Origin: Paraburkholderia sp. NMBU_R16
GTDB taxonomy: Bacteria; Pseudomonadota; Gammaproteobacteria; Burkholderiales; Burkholderiaceae
Length of the DNA: 64,000 nt
Assembly: GCF_013282575.1 (NCBI RefSeq)
Contig: NZ_JAAAYE010000019.1
Location: forward strand, 37,931-101,930
Direction of reading: 5' to 3'
How positions within the stretch are numbered: the stretch's first letter is position 1; every line of letters begins with the position of its first letter. Shown in pieces: positions 23,839-32,282 of the stretch. The translations under genes and the position numbers were made by a program. Below the pieces are notes generated by a model. It saw only the letters and a program-made list of their open reading frames with translations. It was not told where the DNA came from and searched no databases.

Positions 23839-25599
23839 ATGCACTTCGTTGCGCTCGCAACCGACTACGACAACACGCTCGCCACGGACGGCAGGGTCGC
23901 CGAACGCACCTGGTCGGTGCTGGAGAAACTGCGGCAATCGGGTCGGCAGTTGCTGCTCGTGAGCGGACGCGAGCTCGACGATCTCAAGACGATTTGCCCA
24001 CGCCTCGATCTCTTTGCGCGTGTCGTCGCCGAGAATGGCGGGGTGCTTTACCAGCCCGATGGCGGCGAGAAGCGGCTGCTTGCGCCACCGCCGCCCGATG
24101 CATTCGTCGCCGCGTTGAAGCAACGCGGCCTGCGCGATTTCAGCGTCAGCGAAACGCTCGTCGCGATGATGAAGCCGAACGAGCAGATCGCACTCGCGGC
24201 GATTCGCGATCTCGGGCTCGACTTGCATGTCGTCTTCAACGGCGACGCCGTGATGATTCTTGCACCCGGCATCACCAAGGCAACCGGCCTGATGGCCGCC
24301 CTCGATGAACTGGGCCTTTCACCTTTGAACGTCGTCGGCGTGGGCGACGCGGAAAACGATCACCCCTTGATCGATGCGTGCGGGTTTTCGGTGGCCGTCG
24401 GGAATGCCCTGCCCGCGCTCAAAGCCCATGCGAGCATGGTCACGCAGGCTGCCAATGGCCAGGGCGTCGAAGAGCTGGCCCGCGCATTGATCGACGACGA
24501 TCTGAGTTCGCGCATATCCAACGTCGAACGCTGCCGGGTGCTGCTCGGCCATCGTCTCGACGACGAGGCGCGCCCGCCGGTTCACCTCGGCGCCTACGGC
24601 ACGATTGCACTGCTGGCCGGGCCCTCGGGCGGCGGCAAATCGACGGTGACCGCCGCCGTGCTCGAACGGCTCGCGGACGCCGGATACCAGGCCTGCATTC
24701 TCGATCCGGAGGGCGACCATTGCAGCGAAGGCAACCTCGTCGCGCTGGGCGATCCACATACCGTCCCATCGATCGATAACGCATTGCAGCTGCTCGAGCG
24801 GCCTGAACAAAGCGTCGCCGTCAATCTGCTGCGCGTGCCGCTGCCCGAGCGGCCGCAGTTTTGCGCGAACTTGTTGCTGCGGTTGCAAGCGCTGCGTGTG
24901 CGGACCGGGCGGCCGCACTGGCTCGTGTTCGAAGAGGCGCATCAGCTCTTTCCGGCGGGCTGGGACCCCGCGGACGCGTCGCTACCGATCGTCCTCGAGA
25001 CCGCGCTGGCCGTTACGGTCCATCCGGACCAGGTGGCTCGTCCATTCCTGCGGCAAGTCAACACGATGATCGCCACGGGCGCCAAGCCCGTTGCAACGAT
25101 GAATGCGTTCGCCGAGGCGGCCGGCGTTGCACCGTCGTCGCTCGCGCTACCCTCGGATGCGCTGGAGCGGGGACAAGTACTTGTCTGGGAACCGATGCGG
25201 CAAGCCGCTCGACCCTGCCTGGTGCAAGTCGAGCCCGGTTCGACGCAGCGCCGGCGGCATCATCGCAAGTATGCGGAAGGCTTGTTGATCCCTGAGCGCA
25301 GCTTTTATTTCCGCGGTCCCGAAGGCAAGCTCAACCTGCGTGCGCACAACCTCGTGCTGTTTCTCGAGATGGCGGATGGCGTGGACGAGGACACTTGGCG
25401 CTTTCATCTCGAACGCGGCGATTATTCGCACTGGTTCGGGGAAGTGATCGGCGACGACGAACTCGCGCAGGAAGCCAAGGCGGTCGAACAAGAAACATCG
25501 CTCTCGCCCGACGAGAGCCGCGAGCGCATCCGGGCCGCTGTCGAAAAACGGTATACGCAGCCGGCCAATCCGTCGTTACCGCCGCTGCGGGCATCGTGA
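23839..25599 (+). CDS. HAD-IIB phosphatase fused to a P-loop (HerA/FtsK-like) ATPase
   Basis: A 586-aa two-domain protein. Residues 1-215 are a Cof-type HAD phosphatase: nucleophile motif TDYDNTLA (D9, D11), VSGRELDDL (motif II), ITKATGLMAAL (motif III Lys) and GVGDAENDHPLIDACGFSVA (motif IV). Residues about 250-586 are a P-loop ATPase: Walker A GPSGGGKST (261-269), ILDPEGDH as in HerA/VirB4 type proteins, and WLVFEEAHQLFPAGWD as Walker B with a catalytic Glu. There are no membrane segments. It follows a glycosyltransferase gene by 10 bases, which fits a sugar-phosphate phosphatase, but the ATPase's task is unclear. ATG 23839 follows AGGAGAATGAA closely. The family exists in other proteobacteria, I believe, without characterised members. 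Confidence 0.85.
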   Translation: MHFVALATDYDNTLATDGRVAERTWSVLEKLRQSGRQLLLVSGRELDDLKTICPRLDLFARVVAENGGVLYQPDGGEKRLLAPPPPDAFVAALKQRGLRDFSVSETLVAMMKPNEQIALAAIRDLGLDLHVVFNGDAVMILAPGITKATGLMAALDELGLSPLNVVGVGDAENDHPLIDACGFSVAVGNALPALKAHASMVTQAANGQGVEELARALIDDDLSSRISNVERCRVLLGHRLDDEARPPVHLGAYGTIALLAGPSGGGKSTVTAAVLERLADAGYQACILDPEGDHCSEGNLVALGDPHTVPSIDNALQLLERPEQSVAVNLLRVPLPERPQFCANLLLRLQALRVRTGRPHWLVFEEAHQLFPAGWDPADASLPIVLETALAVTVHPDQVARPFLRQVNTMIATGAKPVATMNAFAEAAGVAPSSLALPSDALERGQVLVWEPMRQAARPCLVQVEPGSTQRRRHHRKYAEGLLIPERSFYFRGPEGKLNLRAHNLVLFLEMADGVDEDTWRFHLERGDYSHWFGEVIGDDELAQEAKAVEQETSLSPDESRERIRAAVEKRYTQPANPSLPPLRAS

Positions 25600-25638
25600 C
25601 ATGCGGTTGCGGCGCTATTGGACTACGCGACTACGCGA

Positions 25639-26349
25639 CTATTCGACCATCTGCCAATGCGTCGCATCCGCGCCCGAGCGCCTGGCCAGTTCGGCGAAGG
25701 CAGAGACTTTCGCATCCTGGTCGAACGGTTCGCGCCATCGCACGAGCAAGCGCTCTTCGAACTGTTCGTCGCCGCGCCGCCAAGCCGCGCCGCGCCGCGT
25801 GACCGAGCAACCGAGAGCGGCCAACTCGTGAGCGAGCCGCGATGGGCATTCGCTGCCCGCCCCGTACTCGACGGTGAGCCACGCGCTCTTGCGGCGGTGC
25901 ATGCGCTGCTCGACATAGTGCAGTCCCCATAGAACGGCCAGGCCCAATACGAGCGCGCTGGCTGCCAGTCGATATTGCCCGCCGCCGATACATAACCCGA
26001 CGATCGTGACGAACCACAACGTGGCCGCGGTCGTCACTCCGGTGACGAGCCCATCCTTGCGCATCACCGCGCCCGCGCCGATGAAACCCATGCCCGTCAG
26101 GACGCCGAGCGGCAAACGCATCAAATCGAGCGTCGGAAACGAATCCGGATGCTTTCCGGCCTGCGGGAGCAAAGCGTTGACTTGCAGCATCGCGATGCAG
26201 GAAGCGAGGCACACCAGAATCGTCGTGCGCAGGCCGGCTGTCTTTCCCGATTCGCTGCGATTGAAACCAAAGATAAACCCGGTTCCGAGCGCAAAGACGA
26301 GCCGGATCGCAACAGCTTCCCAATCGAGCACGAGCGGCATCGTATCCAT
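25639..26349 (-). CDS. MgtC/SapB-family membrane protein
   Basis: A 236-aa inner-membrane protein of the MgtC/SapB family (Mg2+ and acid-stress adaptation; MgtC modulates the F-type ATPase in Salmonella). The N-terminal 140 residues hold four to five membrane helices with the conserved GFNRSESGKTAGLRTTILVC loop, LMRLPLGVLTGMGFIGAGAV and TTAATLWFVTIVGLCIGGGQ. The C-terminal 90 residues form a soluble ACT-like domain (LTVEYGAGSECPSRLAHELA). It is convergent with the HAD-ATPase gene. Its TAG falls inside a short run of three GACTACGC-type repeats at 25621-25641. Confidence 0.92.
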   Translation of the reverse strand: MDTMPLVLDWEAVAIRLVFALGTGFIFGFNRSESGKTAGLRTTILVCLASCIAMLQVNALLPQAGKHPDSFPTLDLMRLPLGVLTGMGFIGAGAVMRKDGLVTGVTTAATLWFVTIVGLCIGGGQYRLAASALVLGLAVLWGLHYVEQRMHRRKSAWLTVEYGAGSECPSRLAHELAALGCSVTRRGAAWRRGDEQFEERLLVRWREPFDQDAKVSAFAELARRSGADATHWQMVE

Positions 26350-26631
26350 GGCGAGCGCAAGCGCCTCCCTCTGTCGACTTCACCGAGCGTCGAGCAAACG
26401 GCGGGCCCGTTCGAACGCGTCGGGGTACACGCAGCCTGGCTCGATTGCCGCGCTACGGCAACATCGACTCATCGGATTGCAACTCTTACGCACGCATGCT
26501 GCGAAGCCGCAACCGCCGCGCGGACGCGCTCTCGGTGTGAAGCGGTACGTTGTTTGCGGTGCCCTATCGGTACCGCAGCCCAGCGCCTCGTCGGCAGGGC
26601 TGGGTTATTCCCAACCATTCGAGGAGCCGTT

Positions 26632-27168
26632 ATGAAGCGTTCGTTCTTAGCTTTGGCTTGCTGCGCGTTGTTGATCCCCGGGCTCGGCAATGCGCAAACC
26701 GAGGCCGCGTCGACGACGTCGGCCAATCCGCTACCCGAACCCGATCGCAGCTTCGTACAGGCGGCAACGAAATCGTCGTCGACCGAAATCGACGCGGGCA
26801 AGCTCGCCCAGTCGCATTCGAACGACAAGGATGTGAAATCGTTTGCACGCCACATGATGTATGACCATACGAAGATGACGGTGCAGCTCAAGGCGGCGGC
26901 GCCTCATGATGTGACGGCACCGAAGGACAACTCGGACACCGAGCTGCTCGATTCGCTACGCGGGCTCAAGGGTAAAGAGTTCGATCGAGCCTATATCAGC
27001 AAGCTTGGAGTGAAGGGCCACGAAGAAGCAGTAGCCGCCTTCAAGAAGGAAATCGAGAGTGGCCAAAACGCGGATCTCAAGAAATTCGCGCAAAAAGAGC
27101 TTCCGGTAATCGAAAAGCATTATCGGATGGCCGAATCGCTCGCCAAGAAAAAAGGCGTGAGCGAATAA
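26632..27168 (+). CDS. DUF4142 periplasmic protein
   Basis: A 178-aa secreted protein with a Sec signal (MKRSFLALACCALLIPGLGN AQ). The mature helical domain is DUF4142: FVQAATKSSSTEIDAGKLAQ, FARHMMYDHTKMTVQLKAAA, DRAYISKLGVKGHEEAVAAF, KKEIESGQNADLKKFAQKEL. It is ferritin-like in helix arrangement and stress-associated in many bacteria, function unknown. GAGGAG precedes ATG 26632. It is convergent with the murA paralogue; the gap of 63 bases has no clear terminator. Confidence 0.92.
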   Translation: MKRSFLALACCALLIPGLGNAQTEAASTTSANPLPEPDRSFVQAATKSSSTEIDAGKLAQSHSNDKDVKSFARHMMYDHTKMTVQLKAAAPHDVTAPKDNSDTELLDSLRGLKGKEFDRAYISKLGVKGHEEAVAAFKKEIESGQNADLKKFAQKELPVIEKHYRMAESLAKKKGVSE

Positions 27169-27231
27169 TCGATCGACTGCCCGCACTGGGCATAGCGGCC
27201 GGCACGCGATACGCGCGCCCGCCGCATCGCT

Positions 27232-28533
27232 TTACTCCGTGCTCGTCCATTCGACGTTCGCACCGACAGAACGCAGGTTCTCGACGAAATGCGGGTGCGC
27301 GCGCCGGATCGGCACGGCGTTCTTGATGACCGATTGCCCTTCGATGCTGGCCGCCACCATGAAAAGTGCGATGGCTACGCGGATGATATAGGGGCTCTCC
27401 ACTTTGGCCGGCGTGAGCGGGATACCGCCGAACGTGATGAGCCGATGCGGGTCCGAAAGAAACACGTGCGCGCCGAACTTCGATAGCTCGACAGACCAGC
27501 CCATTGCACCGTCGTACACCTTGTTCCAGAACATCGCGCTGCCTTCGGCTCGCACACCGAGCGCAATGAAAATCGGCAGAAGATCCACGGGCAGATACGG
27601 CCATGGCGCCGCCTCGATCTTGGTCAGGATGTTCGGCGTAAACGGCTTGCGCACGCGTAGCGGCCCATCGCGCCGCGCGCGCGACCAGCCATCGCGGTGG
27701 ACGACATCGATGCCGAACTTGGCGAATGTCCTGTCGATCAACGGGAACTGCTCGGGCGCACTGTTTTTGACCACAATATCGCCGCCCGTGATCGCACCCA
27801 GCGCGAGAAACGTGGCGATCTCGTGAAAATCCTCGTCGAATCGGAACTCTCCGCCGCCGAGCCTGCAGCCACCGGAGATGGCGAGCTTCGATGTGCCGAT
27901 ACCGTCGATCGGTACACCCAGCATCGCGATGAACCGGCAAAACTCTTGCACGTGCGGCTCGGATGCGGCATTGACCAACGTCGACGTTCCCGATGCGGCT
28001 GCGGCGCAGAGCACGAAGTTCTCGGTCGTCGTCACGGAGGCGTAATCGAGCCAGTGATCGTTCGCGCGCATCGCGGCGTCGCTGCGTACGATCAGCGAGC
28101 CCTTCGTGCGCTCGATGCGCGCGCCGAACCGTTCGAACACTTCGACGTGCGGATCGATCTCTCGTACACCGAGCGTGCAACCCTTGACGTCGTTTTCGAG
28201 GCGCGCCACGCCGAAGCGTGCAAGCAGCGGCGGCACCAGCATGATCGACGAGCGCATCTCCTCGGGCAGGTGATGGCGACTCGGATCGAACACGGTCGAG
28301 CGATGATGGAGTTCGAGCACCCCGGTCGCGAAATCCATCGAGACCTCGCTGCCGAGCGTGCGAAAGATATCGAGGATTTTCCTGACATCGGTGATGTCGG
28401 GCACGCCGATGAGCCGCAACGGCGCATCGGTCAGCAAGGTGGCGCAAAGAATCGGCAGAACGGCGTTCTTGTTGGCCGAAGGCGTGATTTCGCCGCGCAG
28501 CGGAAGGCCGCCGTGAACGATAAGGTCAGACAT
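27232..28533 (-). CDS. murA: UDP-GlcNAc 1-carboxyvinyltransferase (second MurA?)
   Basis: A 433-aa EPSP-synthase-fold enzyme that joins PEP to UDP-GlcNAc in the first step of peptidoglycan synthesis. SANKNAVLPILCATLLTDAP holds the K-N pair of MurA; VKGCTLGVREIDPHVEVFER carries the loop Cys that fosfomycin attacks; TTTENFVLCAAAASGTSTL is standard. The canonical murA of Burkholderia lies next to the histidine operon, and no his genes are here, so this is probably a paralogue. It is more divergent (e.g. FWNKVYDGAMGWSVELSKFG, with FRFDEDFHEIATFLALGAIT). ATG 28533 is preferred to 28647, because upstream sequence looks noncoding. Cytoplasmic. Confidence 0.88.
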   Translation of the reverse strand: MSDLIVHGGLPLRGEITPSANKNAVLPILCATLLTDAPLRLIGVPDITDVRKILDIFRTLGSEVSMDFATGVLELHHRSTVFDPSRHHLPEEMRSSIMLVPPLLARFGVARLENDVKGCTLGVREIDPHVEVFERFGARIERTKGSLIVRSDAAMRANDHWLDYASVTTTENFVLCAAAASGTSTLVNAASEPHVQEFCRFIAMLGVPIDGIGTSKLAISGGCRLGGGEFRFDEDFHEIATFLALGAITGGDIVVKNSAPEQFPLIDRTFAKFGIDVVHRDGWSRARRDGPLRVRKPFTPNILTKIEAAPWPYLPVDLLPIFIALGVRAEGSAMFWNKVYDGAMGWSVELSKFGAHVFLSDPHRLITFGGIPLTPAKVESPYIIRVAIALFMVAASIEGQSVIKNAVPIRRAHPHFVENLRSVGANVEWTSTE

Positions 28534-28864
28534 ATTGGGGATGAGCGGTGAACGAACGAAAAAGGCCGAGGCGCATATCATGCCATCGTCGGGCGGCGGC
28601 CGGTCCGAAATCGGGTGTCTCGGCTCGATCGCCGCCGGTCCGCGCAAATCCTTCGAGCCTGCTCAGGTTCGTATCGCTGCGATCCACATGCTTTCGCATC
28701 AAGTACTTACATGGACTCCCGGCGGGTTATACACAGGTTTGCCAACAATATCTGGGGATAAGTCCCGCCGGGCTACCCGAAGCCCGGTCAGCCAGCCGGC
28801 CGTAGGCGAGTCCCTCCCGGCCGGTGCGTTAAACTGGCGCCTCCCGCTTTCTTCGCCCACCGCT
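28534..28864. promoter_or_regulatory. Divergent region with two DnaA-box-like sites
   Basis: 331 bases between the murA paralogue and yigZ. TTATACACA at 28727-28735 is a perfect DnaA-box consensus (TTATNCACA). The reverse complement of 28753-28761, TTATCCCCA, is one mismatch away, so two sites face each other 17 bases apart. They could tune transcription by DnaA or be chance. Nothing else notable. Confidence 0.35.
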
Positions 28865-29458
28865 TTGCCCGTCTTCACACTTGCCGCGCCGGTCACGGCC
28901 GAACTCGAAATCCGCAAAAGCCGCTTCATTGCGCATGCGCTGCCCGTCGCCGATCGGGACGCGGCAATGGAGGTGCTGCGGCAGTTGCGCGACGCGCATC
29001 CCGGTGCCACGCATGTTTGCTGGGCGCTGCTCGCCGGAGGGCAGTCCGGCATGTCGGACGATGGAGAGCCGTCCGGCTCGGCCGGCCGCCCGATTCTCGA
29101 AGTCCTGCGCCATCACGATCTCGATAGCGTGCTCGGCGCCGTCGTTCGCTACTACGGCGGGGTCAAGCTCGGTGCGGGCGGCCTCGTGCGTGCCTATACC
29201 GACGCCATTGCCACCGCGCTGGTTGAGGCGCAACGTGTCGAGCGCATCGCTCAGGCCCGGTTGGCCGTCGAGCTCAGCTATGCGGACGAGGCACGCGCGC
29301 GACGGTGGATGGAGCAGCACGACGTCGTGCTCCTCGAGAGCCGCTACGGTGCGCAGGTGTGGCTCGCCATGCAGATGCCGGCGAGCGAAATCGAGGCCGC
29401 ACGCAACACGTTGCGCGATCTCACGCAGGGCCGCGCCGTTTTCCCCGAAGACGACTGA
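28865..29458 (+). CDS. yigZ: IMPACT/YigZ-family protein
   Basis: A 197-aa protein of the YigZ/IMPACT family, thought to bind nucleic acid or ribosome-related factors. N-terminal domain: ELEIRKSRFIAHALPV, THVCWALLAG (usually T-H-x-C-x-A), DDGEPSGSAGRPILEVLRHH, and VVRYYGGVKLGAGGLVRAYT, all family hallmarks. The C-terminal 60 residues are the EF-G-domain-V-like part. The start is uncertain: homology begins at TTG 28865 (LPVFTLAAPVTAEL), with no upstream ATG until 28688, which would add 59 unnatural residues; TTG is preferred. Confidence 0.88.
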   Translation: MPVFTLAAPVTAELEIRKSRFIAHALPVADRDAAMEVLRQLRDAHPGATHVCWALLAGGQSGMSDDGEPSGSAGRPILEVLRHHDLDSVLGAVVRYYGGVKLGAGGLVRAYTDAIATALVEAQRVERIAQARLAVELSYADEARARRWMEQHDVVLLESRYGAQVWLAMQMPASEIEAARNTLRDLTQGRAVFPEDD

Positions 29459-29627
29459 TTGCGCTGCAGTCGTCGGGTCATGCGGCCCGAACTCCGCTCC
29501 AGGCAAGGCTTGCGGCCCGTAATCCAGCGTTACCGATCTCGCAAGCCGCTTTCACCTGTGTCAGCGCGCGGCCCCTACACTGGCTCCGCAGTCAAAACAA
29601 CGCACCTGGAGTGCAAGGAGTAGCGCG

Positions 29628-29921
29628 ATGAACAAGAAGCTCGTGGGAGCATTGATCGGCCTGACGGTATTGGGTGTATCGAGCGCGGCATCCGCGCACG
29701 TCGATCTGGCCATCGGCGTCGGCATCCCCGCGCCGGTATATGTGGCTCCGCAACCCGTCTACGTGGCGCCGCCGGCCCCGGCCTACGCGGCACCCGTGGC
29801 GGTAGGCTATTACCGCGGCGACGACTGGCGCGAACGCGAGTGGCGCCGCCGCGAATGGCGCGAGCATGAATGGCGTGAGCACCAATGGCGCGAACGCCGT
29901 TGGGGCGGTTACGGCTATTGA
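29628..29921 (+). CDS. Small secreted protein with PxPVYV and WRE repeats
   Basis: A 97-aa exported protein: Sec signal MNKKLVGALIGLTVLGVSSA ASA, then IPAPVYVAPQPVYVAPPAPA (PXPV-type repeats), GYYRGDD, and a tail built from E/R-rich WRE units (WREREWRRREWREHEWREHQ WRERRW) that ends WGGYGY. Short PXPV-repeat proteins are common in Burkholderiaceae; function unknown. The tail is strongly charged and aromatic, so may bind polyanions or metal (His) at the envelope; inference. AAGGAG stands 8 bases before ATG 29628. It runs toward egtD, with only two bases between the stops. Confidence 0.85.
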   Translation: MNKKLVGALIGLTVLGVSSAASAHVDLAIGVGIPAPVYVAPQPVYVAPPAPAYAAPVAVGYYRGDDWREREWRRREWREHEWREHQWRERRWGGYGY

Positions 29922-29923
29922 TG

Positions 29924-30961
29924 CTAACGGCTCGTCCTGCCCAGTGGGCTGGCGAGCCAATGCACGCTGAAAAGCCGGGCCTCGTCTGTCCAGACGGGAC
30001 CCGGCTCGAATCCTGTCGATACCGCAAGTGCGCGGAAGCCCTCGACCGTGAACTTGTGCGAGTTCTCCGTGTGAATGCTCTCGCCCTGATCGAACGCAAA
30101 GGCGTGTCCGCCGAGCGTGACCGTCTGCGCGCAACGGCTCACGAGATGCATTTCGATACGCTGTCGGCGCGGCTCGTAAAACGCGTAATGCGCGAACCGG
30201 CTCAACTCGAAATCGGCTCCCAGCTCTTCGTTGGCACGCCGAAGCAAATTCAAATTGAACGCGGCGGTGACGCCTTGCCGATCGTTATAGGCGCGGTGCA
30301 AGACGTCGGGGTCCTTCACGAGATCGACACCGATCAAGAGGCCCCCGCCTTGTAGCAGGCGTGCCGCCCGACGTAGAAAGCCGCGCGCCTCGTCGGGGTC
30401 GAGGTTGCCGATCGTCGAGCCCGGAAAGAACCCGACACGGCGCTCCGACGCGGCCTCCAGGTCACCGAGCGCGCCCTCCTGCATATAGTCCGCTCCCACC
30501 GGGTGTACGTGCAGCCACGGATAGTCGGCATGAAGTCTGCGCGCCGCACCCTGGAGATGGTCCGCTGAAATATCGATCGGAAAGAAACGGCGCGGGGCAT
30601 GCGCAGGCTCGAATGCATCGAGCAGGCGCCGGATCTTTGAAAGCGATCCTGCGCCGAACTCGACGATATCCGCGCGCGGGCCGATACATTCGGCGATCGC
30701 GCGTGCATTGCGCTCGAGGATGGCGAACTCGGTCCGAGTCGGGTAGTACTCCGGTAAGTCGCATATCCGGTCGAAAAGCGCAGATCCGGCCGCATCGTAG
30801 AAATACTTCGGTGCCACCCGCCGCGGCTTCACGGACAGACCGGCCAAGAAGTCGCGTTCGAAGGCGTTGCTTGCACCGCGCGGTTGCCGAACGTCGCCGA
30901 CGAATGCCGCGGCGCGCGAGCCGGCGCCGGTCAGCCCCGACGTGTCAGATGTCTCGAACAA
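29924..30961 (-). CDS. egtD: L-histidine N-alpha-methyltransferase EgtD
   Basis: Trimethylates histidine to hercynine, the first step of ergothioneine synthesis. Family text: PKYFYDAAGSALFDRICDLP EYYPTRTE; SAM motif IVEFGAGSLSKIRRLLDAF; FFPIDIS; GFFPGSTIGNLDPDEARGFL; LIGVDLVKDPDVLHRAYND; NLNLLRRANEELGADFELS. C-terminal FVEGFR-type block: HKFTVEGFRALAVSTGFEPG. The start is unclear: TTG 30961 after GGAG, overlapping the EgtB stop by 17 bases, gives 345 aa, close to the family. ATG 31027 would give 367 aa. The reading frame open to 31105 overlaps EgtB. It is the downstream gene of the pair, so translation follows EgtB's. Confidence 0.93.
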   Translation of the reverse strand: MFETSDTSGLTGAGSRAAAFVGDVRQPRGASNAFERDFLAGLSVKPRRVAPKYFYDAAGSALFDRICDLPEYYPTRTEFAILERNARAIAECIGPRADIVEFGAGSLSKIRRLLDAFEPAHAPRRFFPIDISADHLQGAARRLHADYPWLHVHPVGADYMQEGALGDLEAASERRVGFFPGSTIGNLDPDEARGFLRRAARLLQGGGLLIGVDLVKDPDVLHRAYNDRQGVTAAFNLNLLRRANEELGADFELSRFAHYAFYEPRRQRIEMHLVSRCAQTVTLGGHAFAFDQGESIHTENSHKFTVEGFRALAVSTGFEPGPVWTDEARLFSVHWLASPLGRTSR

Positions 30962-32177
30962 GGCGTACTCCAGAGAATTGCCAGCGCGCCGCCGGCGGAA
31001 AGAAGTTTCGGTAACTGCGACGGGCATGACCCGGCGGCGTCGCGATACTGCTGCCGCGCAAGACGAGTTGCCCCACCATGAACTTGCCGTTGTATTCCGC
31101 TGCAAGGCCCGACATGGCGCGAAAGCCCGGATAAGGATCGTATGACGACCGCGTCCATTGCCAGACGTGGCCCATCATCTGGTCGATGCCCGGTACATCG
31201 AAGGCTGCCTCCCATTCAAACTCCGTCGGCAATCGGGCGCCGGCCCACTCCGCGTACGCCGCGGCTTCATAAAAGCTCAGCTGCGACACCGGTGCTTCGG
31301 CCTTCATCGGCTCGAGACCGCCAACCCCGAATACGAGCCACTCGTCCACACTCGCCGCATCCGATGCGGCACCCTGCCTGCGCTGGCGCCAATAGGCCGG
31401 CGCGTGCATCCCTTCGCGCTGCACCATCGCCCATCCGTCCGAGAGCCAGAGTTCAGGCCGCTCGTAACCTCCGTCCGCGATAAAGGCAGTGTAGTCGCCA
31501 CATGTGACGAGCCGATGCGCGATTTCGTAGGGACGGAGCAAAACTTCATGCCTGGGTGCCTCGTTATCGAAGCAAAAATCCCCGCCCTCATGACCGATCC
31601 TCACAACGCCGCCGGGCCGGGACAGCCATTCGATCGGCCCGGCATGCGTCGTGGGCCAAAGCGGCGCGCCCACATCCGGGCTCCGATAAGCCGGCAGGAG
31701 AGGATTGCATGAGAACGCATGCAGGGCATCCGTCACGATCAGTTCCTGGTGTTGCTGTTCGTGGTGAAGTCCAAGCGTCACGATCGGCTCGATCGTATCG
31801 AGCCGATCAGGCTCGGCGCGGGCGAGCAACGCCAGCACCGCTTCGTCCACATGCCGGCGGTAGGCATGCACCTCGTCGAGCGAGGGGCGGGTCAGCATCC
31901 CACGCTGTGCCCGCTCGTGGCGAGGCCCCAGCGCTTCGTAATACGAGTTGAAGAGAAACGGATAGCGTTGGTCGAAAAACCGGTAACCCGGGACATGCTG
32001 CGCGAGCAGCACCGTCTCGAAGAACCAGCTCGTGTGGGCCAGATGCCATTTGGTGGGGCTGGCATCCGTCATGGACTGAACCTGTTGATCCTCCGCCGAG
32101 AGCGGGCGGGCCAGTTCGAGGCTGTATCGGCGGACTTCTTCGAAGGCCTGCCGCAGCTGGGATACATCGCAGCCCAT
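30945..32177 (-). CDS. egtB: Ergothioneine synthase EgtB (sulfoxide synthase)
   Basis: Iron(II) enzyme that joins hercynine to gamma-glutamylcysteine or cysteine using O2. The N-terminal DinB-like domain carries KWHLAHTSWFFETVLL and the metal motif LHHEQQHQELIVTD (H-x3-H-x-E). The C-terminal FGE-sulfatase domain has GFRAMSGLAAEYNGKFMVGQ and ATPPGHARRSYRNFFPPAAR WQFSGVRL. About 410 aa from ATG 32177, which has AAGGAG ten bases upstream; starts at 32195 or 32276 remain possible. With egtD this is a two-gene pathway lacking egtA/C/E, the arrangement seen in many proteobacteria where cysteine is used directly and a separate C-S lyase finishes the job; the lyase is not here. Confidence 0.93.
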   Translation of the reverse strand: MGCDVSQLRQAFEEVRRYSLELARPLSAEDQQVQSMTDASPTKWHLAHTSWFFETVLLAQHVPGYRFFDQRYPFLFNSYYEALGPRHERAQRGMLTRPSLDEVHAYRRHVDEAVLALLARAEPDRLDTIEPIVTLGLHHEQQHQELIVTDALHAFSCNPLLPAYRSPDVGAPLWPTTHAGPIEWLSRPGGVVRIGHEGGDFCFDNEAPRHEVLLRPYEIAHRLVTCGDYTAFIADGGYERPELWLSDGWAMVQREGMHAPAYWRQRRQGAASDAASVDEWLVFGVGGLEPMKAEAPVSQLSFYEAAAYAEWAGARLPTEFEWEAAFDVPGIDQMMGHVWQWTRSSYDPYPGFRAMSGLAAEYNGKFMVGQLVLRGSSIATPPGHARRSYRNFFPPAARWQFSGVRLVRDI

Positions 32178-32282
32178 CGGCTTTCGCTCCTTCATCAAAG
32201 CAAACACGGTCCGATCCGCGCTACCGGCGCGGCCCGCATCGTTTCTATCGGTGGCGGCCACCGCTTTTGCATGCACTGTACT

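Noticed and set aside
25616..25642. Short GACTACGC-type direct repeats as a CRISPR or attachment site
   Set aside because: Three 8-9 base units back to back without spacers, in the 3' end of the MgtC gene; just a small tandem repeat.
28727..28761. DnaA-box pair as a replication origin
   Set aside because: Only two sites, no AT-rich unwinding region, no dnaA, parAB or gidA nearby.
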